DNA from: an uncultured Candidatus Saccharibacteria bacterium
GTDB taxonomy: Bacteria > Patescibacteriota > Saccharimonadia > Saccharimonadales > Saccharimonadaceae
Direction: 5' to 3'
DNA length: 63,903 nt
NCBI GenBank assembly: GCA_946406315.1
Contig: CAMJKD010000007.1
Location: 1-63,903 of the forward strand
Each line of letters starts with the position of its first letter. Position 1 is the stretch's first letter. The notes below the pieces were generated by a model, which was not told the origin of the DNA, made no database searches, and saw nothing but the letters and a program-made list of their open reading frames with translations. The position numbers and the translations under genes are program-made. Of this stretch, positions 21,765-30,359 are shown one piece after another.

Positions 21765-21814
21765 GCGTAATAGTGTATAATATTACTCAAGAACTAGCTG
21801 GGAGTAATATTTGA

Positions 21815-23905
21815 ATGGGAATTGAGAATACGTTACGTAAAATCGATGGAACCGATAGTCACTGGAACTCAGTCCAAGAAGTTGCTAAACTCAAGACGTT
21901 TAACTCTGATACGGACAAAAAAATACCTCGAAAGCGCAGTCCTTTTAAGTGGCCTTTTGGTCACAGAGGAGAAAAAAAGACTAAAGGTACCGCCGAACAG
22001 GGTGATTTGACTCCTAAAAAAGAATCAGCCCCAGAAGCTACCGTCGATAATCCCGACGTTACTGAAGATGAAGATTTTGAATCAGAGGTTATTTTAAATA
22101 AAGAAAACTACGGTTTCGACGAAGGTCATCAAGAGGGGGAACTAGACTATCAGACTTCCACGCTAGAGTATCAAATCTTACATTATGCACTAAGACCAGA
22201 AGATAGAAAAGATCTAATGGAACAATTGCCAAACGATAATCGCGAGCGTGTTGATTTTGTCGACAAATACATTAATCTTTTTCAAGAATGTCCTAGCTCT
22301 GGTCGCTCTTTCTCGCAGGCGGAAGCTTTTGCTCTCTTTCGAGATTATAAAGAACATATTTCTGACCTTAGTCCAGATCAAGTTCCAAGCTCCAAAGTGG
22401 GCGTTCTGCTTGAGCTCGAGGCGATGTTAGAGGAAAAAATGGAGGCCACAAAGGCCGCAGGCGACGAAGAAGCTTATAAATCATGCGAAAAAGCCTTCCT
22501 TATGATATCCGATCTTGAAACTTCCGAGGCAATTGAAGAATATTATAATATCGCCAAAACCAATCAGGATCGCGGCAGCGCAATTGCTATGCGCTCATAT
22601 ATTAAGAACCTCATTGATCGGGAAGGCTATTGCGGTACGGCAAAAATGCGCAATCACAAACCTCCGATTGAGGGCGGTGCACTTCGCCTAGAGCGCAATC
22701 TAAAAATCCTCGAACTACTCCAGCCACGCACGATGTCGCCAGGCGAAACCACCGAAGATGGGCGCACCACTACCGAAGAAAATCCGATCCTTGCCGATTA
22801 TCCAATTGCCGACTTGGCTCGCGAAATCAATCGCACTGATTTCTCTACTGAAGATTGGTACTTCATTGAGCAATTTTCGCATCGCGGCAAAGAACTGCAT
22901 GACTATATTCGCGCTTTTAATGAAGCAAAGAAAGATCTCGAGAATCGCGACGATTATAGAAAACGCGCTAGCGAATATGACAAATCAATCCAATGGCTGC
23001 GTTCTGATACTCCGACCGAGAAATTGCCGACTCAAATTCAAGAAATGCTCAAGCGCGAAAAGCTCACTAATCGCGAAATTGCTGGGCGTTTCTATGAAGC
23101 TGAAACTAGCACGCGAAAACGTATTGAGATGTTGCGCGGCGACGGTGAACTACCAGAGGTAGTCCAGCGAGCGCTCGATGCGTCCGGTCAAAGCCGTTCT
23201 GAATATGCCAACACGCTTGAGGTAAAAGTTAATGAATTGCATCAAAAAGCTATGGATGCATATAATGGCAATATTACCGATGAGCAGCGCGAAAAGGCAA
23301 ATAAAATTCCGATTCGTCGTGAAGAATTAGCGCGTCGTCAAGAACATTCGCGTGATGCTTTGTTGAAAAGTGCCAAAATTGCCAATAATCAATATCGTGC
23401 AGTAGAAACGATGGTTAAGCGTACGCCAGAGGATTTTGCACGACAAGTACTCCTATCGGAGATTAAAGATATGCCACAAGTACCTAAGGATGCCCAGGAA
23501 TACCTTTTCCGCAACTATGGAAAGAGTATGACTGCTCTTAAAGTTCTGTCAGGTAATCCGAGCTCTAAGTCTTTCTATGCTGATCGTCTAATCCAATTAC
23601 GTAAAACCGTACGCGCAGACGCGGTTTATTATGGAAAAATTGCACGTTCTCAAGAGTCGAAGTATGGCACTTCCATTGCCTTCGATTATGAAACCGGTAC
23701 ATCCGAAGAAAATCCATCTAGTGCTATGCGCAAAGAAGAAAGCCTTATTAATGAAAAGATATTGCCAGCCCTTGATCGGATAATTGCCAGAATTGGCGGT
23801 AAAGTACCTTACGACGATGAAGAGAAGGAGGCTAAAAAATCCGCTATACAGGAGTCTGACAAAGATGATGAGGTAACGAGCGATGGAGAACGTGTTGCCG
23901 CCTAA
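21815..23905 (+). CDS. Large charged, helical cytoplasmic protein of unknown function
   Basis: A 696-residue protein without signal peptide or membrane segment, rich in Glu, Lys, Arg and Asp, with long predicted helical and coiled-coil stretches (about residues 370-560) and an acidic N-terminal region (about 60-110). I recognise no known domain. A TATAAT near 21772 and GGGAG about 10 nt before the ATG give it its own transcription and translation signals. The 3' end overlaps the next gene, a membrane HExxH protein, by 23 bp, so the two are probably made together; both lie between clpC and clpP. A scaffold or adaptor role would be a guess. Confidence 0.7.
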   Translation: MGIENTLRKIDGTDSHWNSVQEVAKLKTFNSDTDKKIPRKRSPFKWPFGHRGEKKTKGTAEQGDLTPKKESAPEATVDNPDVTEDEDFESEVILNKENYGFDEGHQEGELDYQTSTLEYQILHYALRPEDRKDLMEQLPNDNRERVDFVDKYINLFQECPSSGRSFSQAEAFALFRDYKEHISDLSPDQVPSSKVGVLLELEAMLEEKMEATKAAGDEEAYKSCEKAFLMISDLETSEAIEEYYNIAKTNQDRGSAIAMRSYIKNLIDREGYCGTAKMRNHKPPIEGGALRLERNLKILELLQPRTMSPGETTEDGRTTTEENPILADYPIADLAREINRTDFSTEDWYFIEQFSHRGKELHDYIRAFNEAKKDLENRDDYRKRASEYDKSIQWLRSDTPTEKLPTQIQEMLKREKLTNREIAGRFYEAETSTRKRIEMLRGDGELPEVVQRALDASGQSRSEYANTLEVKVNELHQKAMDAYNGNITDEQREKANKIPIRREELARRQEHSRDALLKSAKIANNQYRAVETMVKRTPEDFARQVLLSEIKDMPQVPKDAQEYLFRNYGKSMTALKVLSGNPSSKSFYADRLIQLRKTVRADAVYYGKIARSQESKYGTSIAFDYETGTSEENPSSAMRKEESLINEKILPALDRIIARIGGKVPYDDEEKEAKKSAIQESDKDDEVTSDGERVAA

Positions 23906-24980
23906 TCTAAACTCAGCGCCAACCGCGCCTACTATGTTGACACCTGCGCAAGATTCCTTGGAGCTCAATTCTTCTGCGCTAAAATCGCAAAAACCCAAAA
24001 AATCACGCCTCAAATATTTTCTAGTTTTAATTCTTTTTCTAGTTATTGGCGCTGCGGTTGTCTTTCTTTTTGATTTTTATCTAATCACGGATACGATTGC
24101 TAGTTTTTCTTATCAACCAAGTAGCGAAATTGCCGCAATCGCTGAGCGTATTAATCTAACTGGAAAAGGCAAACGCATCCTGAAGGCGTCTCATGCCGAA
24201 TTACAAAATGCGGACGATTTTAATACTAATTGCCCAAACGATACTAAGGAAACGTCAGTATTGGGCTGTTATTATGATTGGCATATCTATGTCTATGACA
24301 TAGATAATCAGGAATTAGATGGCATCAAAGAGGCGGTTTTGTCGCACGAGCTCTTGCATGCCGTGTGGCAACGCGAAAAAAATTGGACCAAAGAGGAGTT
24401 GACTCCGCTATTGCAAAGTACTTACGAGAAGCATAAGGGTGACCTGGAAGAACATATGAAGACCTATGACGACAGTTATTTTGTTGACGAGCTACATTCG
24501 ATTATTGGCACACAAATTACGCCCTCAGCTTTACCGATGGAATTACGAGAACATTATGCGGAGATTTTTAAGAATCATACTCAAATCGTTACCTATTTTA
24601 ACCAGTACAATAGCAAATTCATCTCTTTACGCAAAGAGCTCGCAGAGACTGGCGAAATAATTGAACAGATGAAGAAGGAAATTGAGGTAAAAACGGAGGC
24701 TTATCGTCAAAAAACAGAAATACTCAGTAAAGACATTGACATTTTTAATCAGAATGCCGCTAATGGTTTTTATGGCAATAATTCTGCTCAATTTGAAACT
24801 GACCGCACTCAGCTCGTCTCACGTCAAGAAACTCTTAATAAAGAATATCAGACCATAGTCGACTTAGTTGACGAAACAAATAAGCTAGTCGAAGAATACA
24901 ATAATAACGTAGCTCGCTCTAGTAGTCTTTACGGTAGTATTAATAGTAATATTAAGAAACCAGATTCAATCGAAAAATAG
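23883..24980 (+). CDS. Membrane-anchored protein with an HExxH zinc-protease motif and coiled coil
   Basis: Protein of 365 residues: a cytoplasmic Pro-rich N-terminus, one membrane helix (about residues 45-68), then an extracellular domain with HELLH in LSHELLHAVWQ (about residues 157-161) and a glutamate in VDELHSIIG (about 203) that could be the third zinc ligand of a gluzincin. From about 235 on it is a long coiled coil. Two Cys flank the fold (NCPND, LGCYYDWH) and may form a disulfide. The motif and topology suggest a surface metallopeptidase, but I cannot assign a family. It overlaps the preceding gene by 23 bp and ends just before the clpP CIRCE site. Confidence 0.7.
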   Translation: MENVLPPNLNSAPTAPTMLTPAQDSLELNSSALKSQKPKKSRLKYFLVLILFLVIGAAVVFLFDFYLITDTIASFSYQPSSEIAAIAERINLTGKGKRILKASHAELQNADDFNTNCPNDTKETSVLGCYYDWHIYVYDIDNQELDGIKEAVLSHELLHAVWQREKNWTKEELTPLLQSTYEKHKGDLEEHMKTYDDSYFVDELHSIIGTQITPSALPMELREHYAEIFKNHTQIVTYFNQYNSKFISLRKELAETGEIIEQMKKEIEVKTEAYRQKTEILSKDIDIFNQNAANGFYGNNSAQFETDRTQLVSRQETLNKEYQTIVDLVDETNKLVEEYNNNVARSSSLYGSINSNIKKPDSIEK

Positions 24981-24984
24981 ATAT

Positions 24985-25022
24985 TTAGCACTCTTGACTT
25001 GTGAGTGCTAATATCATATCAT
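24985..25022 (+). promoter_or_regulatory. CIRCE operator overlapping the clpP promoter
   Basis: TTAGCACTC (24985-24993), 9-nt spacer, GAGTGCTAA (25003-25011). The -35 box TTGACT (24994-24999) is the start of the spacer and the -10 box TATCAT (25017-25022) follows at 17 nt. The architecture is the same as at clpC, and the -10 box ends 6 nt before the clpP ATG. Confidence 0.95.
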
Positions 25023-25028
25023 AAAGAT

Positions 25029-25619
25029 ATGAAACAAGCCAAAGATTATTTAGTTCCAACCGTCGTCGAGGAAACTAACCGCGGCGAACGTGCGTATGAT
25101 ATTTATTCACGCCTCCTAAAAGAGCGCGTCGTATTTCTAGGCGATCAGGTCACTTCTGATACTGCGAATATTGTTATAGCGCAATTATTGCATTTAGCGT
25201 ACGAGGATTCCAAAAAAGACATTAAACTCTACATCAACTCTCCTGGCGGGAGTGTCTACGATGGTCTCGCTATTATTGATACGATGAACTATATCGAACC
25301 AGACGTTCAGACAATAGGTATTGGTCTGCAGGCATCAATGGGCGCAATGTTGCTTTCTGCTGGCGCAAAGGGAAAACGTTTTTGTCTGCCAAACGCTCGC
25401 ATTATGATTCATCAGCCAAGTTCCGGAACTGAAGGCAAGATTACCGATCAGGAAATTGCTCTCAAGGAAGGTATTTATCTAAAGAAAGTCCTTATTGATA
25501 TTATGGCTAAAAATACCGGCAAAGACGTCAAAACTATCGAAAAAGATATGGATCGTGATAATTGGATGTCGGCCGAAGAGGCGCAAAAATATGGCATCAT
25601 TGACGAAGTGATTCGATAA
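25029..25619 (+). CDS. clpP: ATP-dependent Clp protease proteolytic subunit
   Basis: Serine peptidase of 196 residues forming the tetradecameric ClpP chamber. The catalytic Ser is in [12 protein letters not shown] (about residue 99), His in MIHQPSSGT (about 124) and Asp in the later [12 protein letters not shown] region. The open frame extends to a GTG at 25005 inside the CIRCE site, but the ATG at 25029 gives the usual N-terminus and lies 6 nt after the -10 box, so the message is leaderless. It is the partner of ClpC encoded upstream, and both are under CIRCE. Followed by a terminator shared with the convergent lipoprotein gene. Confidence 0.97.
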   Translation: MKQAKDYLVPTVVEETNRGERAYDIYSRLLKERVVFLGDQVTSDTANIVIAQLLHLAYEDSKKDIKLYINSPGGSVYDGLAIIDTMNYIEPDVQTIGIGLQASMGAMLLSAGAKGKRFCLPNARIMIHQPSSGTEGKITDQEIALKEGIYLKKVLIDIMAKNTGKDVKTIEKDMDRDNWMSAEEAQKYGIIDEVIR

Positions 25620-25639
25620 AAACCACAATACATCAAAAA

Positions 25640-25672
25640 GCCTCGTACCATCACCGGTGCGAGGCCTATTTT
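25640..25672. terminator. Terminator between clpP and the convergent lipoprotein gene
   Basis: GCCTCGTACC-ATCACC-GGTGCGAGGC followed by CTATTTTG on the plus strand; the minus strand has TTTTTGATG after the stem, so it can serve both genes. Confidence 0.75.
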
Positions 25673-25678
25673 GACATT

Positions 25679-26290
25679 CTAGCAGTCGATATCCTCTTGA
25701 GACCCCTCAGTGAGCGTCATCATAGTTACGATGGTTGCATTAATCTCGAAGAACACATTATCTGCCAGATAAAATTCTTCTCCATCGATGTCTAATATAT
25801 AGTACTGCGTCGTCTCGGTCGGCGAGCTGTATTCGGAGAAGGAATGGCACCATTCGTCATGGTTACTATTCCTATGCATAAACTCGCAGGCGTATTGCCA
25901 GCAGACATAGGCATCTATTTCCGTAACCGGTGCGCACGAGAGCGTAAATTGGAACATGATTGGTCCCAACTCGTTCTTGGGCCTTATGACGATAGTATCT
26001 TCGTCTCGGTCATAAGTGACGTTGATTTCGATACTCTTCATCGCCCTGCGATATTCAATGTGCTGCATCCCGTTCTTTTCATAAGTGAAATCATCATAGA
26101 ATACATCACGAATGAAAATCGGAGCGTTTCGCTCTTGCCACCGCAGACCAACCTCAGGAATTGCGTAATCATCTTCCATGAGCGTGCCATCTGCAGTCTC
26201 GGAAAGATCTTCGGTAATCGTTCCGGAAGCGAGGTTGCCGCATCCAGTTAAAAATATAATTGTAACGAAAAGAACAATCAGTTTCTTCAT
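25679..26290 (-). CDS. Lipoprotein of unknown function
   Basis: A 203-residue protein with a clear lipoprotein signal: MKK, a hydrophobic stretch, and the lipobox LTGC with Cys at residue 17. The mature part is acidic, mixed alpha/beta, with several aromatic residues and four more Cys (CAPVTEIDAYVCWQYAC and the final one), which could form disulfides outside the cell. No known domain recognised. GGGGG precedes the ATG at 26290. Neighbours are clpP (convergent) and an IS30 element, so this may be an accessory gene. Confidence 0.8.
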   Translation of the reverse strand: MKKLIVLFVTIIFLTGCGNLASGTITEDLSETADGTLMEDDYAIPEVGLRWQERNAPIFIRDVFYDDFTYEKNGMQHIEYRRAMKSIEINVTYDRDEDTIVIRPKNELGPIMFQFTLSCAPVTEIDAYVCWQYACEFMHRNSNHDEWCHSFSEYSSPTETTQYYILDIDGEEFYLADNVFFEINATIVTMMTLTEGSQEDIDC

Positions 26291-26387
26291 GTTAATCCCC
26301 CTTTTGCTAAAAACTCTAAAAGAACGCCAATAGATAAAGGTATTATATCATAAAAACATTATTTTTGCAAGCATAACCCTAAGTTAA

Positions 26388-27575
26388 CCTCTCAAGTGCA
26401 ACACTTAGTAACAAAAAAGAGACATCTTTGCGTCTACCCTGTTAGAATTAAATTTGCATAAACTAAAAAGGAGTAAACAGATGTCTCAAGGTAAGTATAC
26501 ACATATTTCGTTTGAAGAGCGAGTAGTAATTGAGAATAGATTAAAATCTGGAGAAAGTTTAAGAAGAATTGCTAGATGTTTAGATCGTACAGTCTCATCG
26601 CTTTCTCGAGAATTAATAAGGAACGGCATAAAGGTAAAGAGAACTAGAGTAAATAAGCCTAAAGAACTCAATTTAGATAGTAGACACTATAGAGGCAAAA
26701 GCTATGTAGATACGATTCGTCTGAAGAAGGATAATTACCATAAAAGACTAAAAGAATTTAATAAGCCTAGATATGTTGCTAAAGATGCTAATAAGAAGGC
26801 TTCTAATCGTACTAAGGCGCAAGGATTACGTCTCGATACGCCAAAGTATACGAAAACCAAAGAATATGTACTAGAAAAATTGAAGTTACGTTGGTCTCCA
26901 GAACAAATCTCTGGGAGGCTAAAGATTGAAGGTAAAATACCATATGTCTCGCATAAGGCAATCTACCATCTTATCTACTATGAACATCTAGAGAAGTATC
27001 TTAGGCGTAGAGGTAAAAAGAAGTGTCCATACAAATATATGAAATTTAATAGAACCAACAGGGATAAACATAATATCTCAGAAAGACCAAAAGAAATAGA
27101 CGGACTAAAGAGATATGGCGATCTCGAAGGTGATACGATCTCCGGACGAGATACTAAAGATAGAATCCTCACTCATGTAGATAGAAAATCTGGCGTCTTA
27201 TCTGCTAGTCTAGTGCGCAACTTCGATGCAGACAAGATAGCAAAACAAACTACCAAAGACATCGAAAACATCTTTGGAAAAGTTAGAACCATCACTTACG
27301 ACAACGGCGTAGAATTCTCGCTCTGGAAAGAAACAGAAAAGAATCTAGGTATTACCATATATTTCGCCAATCCATACCACTCTTGGGAGCGAGGACGAAA
27401 CGAAAATACTAATGGATTGATTAGAGATTTCTTTCCCAAAGGAACAGACTTTAAAAGACTGACTCAAAAAGATATACTCAGAGTTACAGATTTAATTAAC
27501 AATAGACCAAGAAAACGACTTCAATGGCTTACGCCATTGGAAATCTATGAGTCTCAAAGTGTTGCACTTGAGGGG
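26388..27575 (+). mobile_element. IS30-family insertion sequence, complete (1188 bp)
   Basis: Bounded by near-perfect inverted repeats of about 20 bp: left CCTCTCAAGTGCAACACTT (26388-26406), right the complement of AAGTGTTGCACTTGAGGGG (27557-27575), one mismatch. The element is flanked by TAA on both sides (26385-26387 and 27576-27578), a 3-bp target duplication as expected for IS30. It encodes one intact transposase and lies between a lipoprotein gene and radA without breaking a recognisable gene. Intact ends and frame suggest it is recent and possibly active. Confidence 0.9.
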
Positions 27576-27578
27576 TAA
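26481..27578 (+). CDS. IS30-family transposase
   Basis: DDE transposase of 365 residues. N-terminal helix-turn-helix region (about residues 8-48: HISFEERVVIENRL...SLSRELIRNG) that binds the inverted repeats; catalytic core with Asp in GDLEGDTISGRD, Asp in RTITYDNGVEF and Glu within the hallmark WERGRNENTNGLIRDFFPKG. Start at 26481 follows AAGGAG at 7 nt, whereas the upstream in-frame codon at 26454 has no such site. The frame runs right through the right inverted repeat, and its stop codon TAA (27576-27578) is the target-site duplication rather than part of the element. Confidence 0.95.
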   Translation: MSQGKYTHISFEERVVIENRLKSGESLRRIARCLDRTVSSLSRELIRNGIKVKRTRVNKPKELNLDSRHYRGKSYVDTIRLKKDNYHKRLKEFNKPRYVAKDANKKASNRTKAQGLRLDTPKYTKTKEYVLEKLKLRWSPEQISGRLKIEGKIPYVSHKAIYHLIYYEHLEKYLRRRGKKKCPYKYMKFNRTNRDKHNISERPKEIDGLKRYGDLEGDTISGRDTKDRILTHVDRKSGVLSASLVRNFDADKIAKQTTKDIENIFGKVRTITYDNGVEFSLWKETEKNLGITIYFANPYHSWERGRNENTNGLIRDFFPKGTDFKRLTQKDILRVTDLINNRPRKRLQWLTPLEIYESQSVALEG

Positions 27579-27661
27579 ATGTAGCAACGTATTAACTCAG
27601 CGTCGCATCGACTCCAACAAAGAATAATACACTCATGCTTATCTCCGTAAGTGACGCATGC

Positions 27662-27667
27662 TAAACT
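27662..27667 (+). promoter_or_regulatory. Possible -10 box of radA (leaderless)
   Basis: TAAACT ends 6 nt before the radA ATG; there is no ribosome-binding site. Weak match, supported by the same spacing at other genes. Confidence 0.35.
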
Positions 27668-27673
27668 ATAAAT

Positions 27674-29035
27674 ATGGTTAAACAAAAGTCGAGGTATGTT
27701 TGTCAAAAATGCGGCTTCAGCTTCGCGAAATGGGCTGGTCGTTGCGAGAATTGTGGCGAATGGAATACTCTTCTGGAACAAATCGTTCCTACTGATGCAG
27801 AGGTAAAAACCGCTTTAGCTAAAGGAGCCGTATCTGGCAAAAAATTGGATGCAGTTTCCATTAATACGATTGAGCCGTCCGACGCGGGTTCGCGTCTCCT
27901 AACAGGCTTTCAGGATTTCGATATTGTCCTCGGAGGTGGGATTTTACTTGGCTCGGTTAATCTCTTGGCTGGCCAACCAGGTATGGGTAAATCTACTATT
28001 TTGATGCAGGTATGTTCGAATGTTGCCAATAGCGGGCGTAATGTTCTATATGTTTCTGGCGAGGAATCGGCTGGGCAGGTTAAACTCCGCGCGCTTCGGC
28101 TTGGCGCAAGCTCGGACAAGCTGCATTTTGCCAGCTCTGCTTCTGGCAATGATATTGCAAAAACGATTGAGGAAGGCAATTACGACCTTGTTATCGTCGA
28201 TTCAATTCAGACTTTAAGTATGGCCGAAATTAGTTCAGCGCCAGGCACAGTCAGCCAAGTTAGTAACTGTGGCAATCTGATTATTCGTGCTGCAAAGTCT
28301 AGCGATACGGCAGTAATAATTGTTGGGCACGTAACGAAAGATGGTACATTGGCGGGACCAAAGGTACTCGAGCACCTTGTGGATGTGGTACTGAATTTTG
28401 AAGGCGATCGTTACGGTGGATTTAAAACAATTCGTGCCGTTAAAAATCGTTTTGGGTCTACTACGGAAGTAGCAATTTTTGAGATGGCCGACAAAGGTCT
28501 TAAGGAGGTTAAAAATCCATCTGAGGTTTTATTAGCTGAACGCCAAAACACCGACGGTAGCATTATTATGGCTACTATTGAGGGGGCGAGGCCGCTATTG
28601 GTAGAGATACAGGCGCTTGTTAATTCGACTAATTTCGGCTATCCAAAAAGAACGGCGTCTGGTTTTGATCTTAATCGCTTAAATCTCTTAATTGCTGTCC
28701 TCGAAAAGCGCACCAAGCTTAAACTCCAAGACAAAGACATTTTTATTAATGTCGTAGGTGGACTGCGTTTGAATGATTCTGCCGCCGATCTTGCTATTTG
28801 TATGGCCATCGCCAGCGCTGCGGCCGGTCGCAAACTGAACGACAAAATTGTGGTATTCGGCGAAGTTGGGCTGGGTGGGGAAATACGCAGTGTAGCTTCC
28901 GCCGATCGTCGGATTGCCGAAGCGAAAAAACTTGGTTTCAAGAACGCTATTGCGCCGGCAACGATTAAAGATAAGTTTGTATTACCAGTCAAAGATCTTC
29001 GCGCCGCGCTAGTGAAATATATGAATAATAAGTAA
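27674..29035 (+). CDS. radA: DNA repair protein RadA
   Basis: RecA-like branch-migration ATPase of 453 residues involved in recombination and in transformation. N-terminal zinc finger CQKCGFSFAKWAGRCENCGEW (spans residues 9-29, four Cys present), Walker A GQPGMGKST (about 94-102), the RadA-specific KNRFGST motif (about 256), and a C-terminal Lon-like domain with the GEVGLGGEIR signature. Length and domain order are standard. Start ATG at 27674. It lies between an IS30 element and rpsO. With dprA elsewhere in the window it fits natural competence. Confidence 0.96.
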   Translation: MVKQKSRYVCQKCGFSFAKWAGRCENCGEWNTLLEQIVPTDAEVKTALAKGAVSGKKLDAVSINTIEPSDAGSRLLTGFQDFDIVLGGGILLGSVNLLAGQPGMGKSTILMQVCSNVANSGRNVLYVSGEESAGQVKLRALRLGASSDKLHFASSASGNDIAKTIEEGNYDLVIVDSIQTLSMAEISSAPGTVSQVSNCGNLIIRAAKSSDTAVIIVGHVTKDGTLAGPKVLEHLVDVVLNFEGDRYGGFKTIRAVKNRFGSTTEVAIFEMADKGLKEVKNPSEVLLAERQNTDGSIIMATIEGARPLLVEIQALVNSTNFGYPKRTASGFDLNRLNLLIAVLEKRTKLKLQDKDIFINVVGGLRLNDSAADLAICMAIASAAAGRKLNDKIVVFGEVGLGGEIRSVASADRRIAEAKKLGFKNAIAPATIKDKFVLPVKDLRAALVKYMNNK

Positions 29036-29077
29036 CTCCTTGCGCTATACCCGTTTCTGTGTTAAAATTACCCCAAT

Positions 29078-29344
29078 ATGATTACAAAAGATAACAAGGC
29101 TAAGGCGATTAAGAAACTCGCTCGTAGTGATAAGGACGTCGGTTCCCCAGAGGTGCAGGTTGCGATTTTGACTGAGCGAATCAAAGAAGTTACCGAGCAC
29201 GTCAAGACCAACAAGCACGACTTTATGGCTAAGCGTGGTCTTATTCAAATGGTTGGTCAACGCAAGAAACTTCTCAAGTATCTTGAGCGTACCGATTTCG
29301 AGACCTACAAAGCTACCGTTGCAAAACTCGGTCTCCGTAAGTAA
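29078..29344 (+). CDS. rpsO: 30S ribosomal protein uS15
   Basis: 88 residues, full length for S15, which binds 16S rRNA and bridges the subunits. Signature segments visible: SDKDVGSPEVQVAILTERI and the C-terminal KRGLIQMVGQRKKLLKYL. The start has no Shine-Dalgarno site; TAAAAT ends 9 nt upstream. Its usual partner pnp lies about 1 kb further on, separated here by an unrelated minus-strand gene (29451-30161), so the rpsO-pnp pair appears to have been opened by an insertion. Confidence 0.97.
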   Translation: MITKDNKAKAIKKLARSDKDVGSPEVQVAILTERIKEVTEHVKTNKHDFMAKRGLIQMVGQRKKLLKYLERTDFETYKATVAKLGLRK

Positions 29345-29359
29345 TTACAATCGCTATTC

Positions 29360-29388
29360 AAATCTGACCTTAACGGGTCAGATTTTTT
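29360..29388 (+). terminator. Terminator of rpsO
   Basis: AATCTGACC-TTAAC-GGGTCAGATT followed by TTTT. Confidence 0.9.
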
Positions 29389-29394
29389 ATGACA

Positions 29395-29440
29395 AGAAAA
29401 ACCCAGCCTAGTGCAGAAACGCACAATCGACCGGGCTTTG
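29395..29440 (-). terminator. Terminator of the gene at 29451
   Basis: Minus strand: AAAGCCCGG ... CTGGGTTTT with an inner GTGC-GTTTCT-GCAC hairpin, followed by T-rich sequence. Stem contains G-U pairs. Confidence 0.55.
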
Positions 29441-29450
29441 GTTAGTAGTT

Positions 29451-30161
29451 TTAGAGAACCTCGGCGAGGATATTCGCAAAATTTACTGACAGATCATTCA
29501 TCATTGCTGCTGCTATCAGGATTTGCGAATCAGCTGTTTCGATAATCTGACGCAGAGACTCGGCCAGCAAACTCGCCGCAACATCCAGCATATGAACGAC
29601 GCGCTCATCTGGTGTCATGCCTTCGACCTCGCGGTAGATTCGCTGATCAACGCAAAACTCCATCTCGGTCATCTTGCAATCGTCGTCCACTGCCGTACAG
29701 TCAGCATCCCTACTGGCCTTGATATACATCACAATTCGACTAAGGTCACTACGTTCTGCTTCGGTCAGTTCGCGCCATTGACCCTTCAGCGTCAGTATGC
29801 GCATACTGCCGCGCGCCTTACGGATTGGTTTCCAGTAGTCTTCGACGATATCTTTCGGCGTCGGATAATACCTTCCTTCCGAGCTTTTCGGAGGGAACTG
29901 CCCAGGCATACTGAGCCTACGAATCCAGCTGACGTTTGTTTTTACCGGAATCGGCACCTTTTTGTCATACTCGTAGTCCACTTCGTAATTCTTGAAGGGG
30001 TAGAGTAACAGATGAACGCCGTCCTTCTCGTACGCAATACGCATGGTGGCGATGTTTTCGCCGCAGGCTTCCTTCCAGGCTTCTCGGACTACCATTTCAT
30101 CGAAGCTGTCTGGATCAATAACAATCTCTGTTCTACTTACTTTTCTTAAAGAACTTTTCAT
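29451..30161 (-). CDS. Hypothetical protein of unknown function
   Basis: A 236-residue cytoplasmic protein with no motif I recognise. It is charged, with several Trp and Cys in its middle and a long helical C-terminus (about residues 165-236). The frame extends upstream to 30194, but the ATG at 30161 follows GGAGGG at a good distance and is chosen. It has its own terminator and sits between rpsO and pnp, genes that are adjacent in most bacteria. With the unknown genes at 11581, 12284 and 25679 it forms a set of Shine-Dalgarno-led single genes placed between housekeeping genes, probably accessory. Confidence 0.7.
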   Translation of the reverse strand: MKSSLRKVSRTEIVIDPDSFDEMVVREAWKEACGENIATMRIAYEKDGVHLLLYPFKNYEVDYEYDKKVPIPVKTNVSWIRRLSMPGQFPPKSSEGRYYPTPKDIVEDYWKPIRKARGSMRILTLKGQWRELTEAERSDLSRIVMYIKASRDADCTAVDDDCKMTEMEFCVDQRIYREVEGMTPDERVVHMLDVAASLLAESLRQIIETADSQILIAAAMMNDLSVNFANILAEVL

Positions 30162-30252
30162 AGAATCCCTCCATTTCCAAGGAATGCTAATCAATGGTAA
30201 CTATAGCAATCCTTATATTGTAGCACAAAACGCGCATTCTGTCAATCTATGA

Positions 30253-30359
30253 TATAATAACCAAAGTATCAAATATCGAGAAAATGATAGATACCCATCG
30301 CGGTAGCGTCTTGCTACGGCTGCGGATACTTATTATTTTCTCGAAGAAAGGAAAATATC
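30253..30359 (+). promoter_or_regulatory. pnp promoter -10 box and structured leader
   Basis: TATAAT at 30253-30258, then an untranslated leader of about 95 nt. Arms CGAGAAAAT (30277-30285) and ATTTTCTCG (30335-30343) form a 9-bp outer stem enclosing a second hairpin GTAGC-GTCTT-GCTAC (around 30303-30317). The closed stem ends just before GAAAGGA, the pnp ribosome-binding site. In E. coli a long leader hairpin of pnp is cut by RNase III and used by PNPase for autoregulation; this could be an analogous structure. Confidence 0.6.

Noticed and set aside
25005-25028. GTG start of clpP inside the CIRCE element
   Set aside because: It would precede the predicted transcription start; the ATG at 25029 matches the usual ClpP N-terminus.
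26341-27661. IS30 insertion disrupting a gene
   Set aside because: Joining the flanks at the TAA duplication gives no recognisable reading frame; the element lies between a lipoprotein gene and radA.
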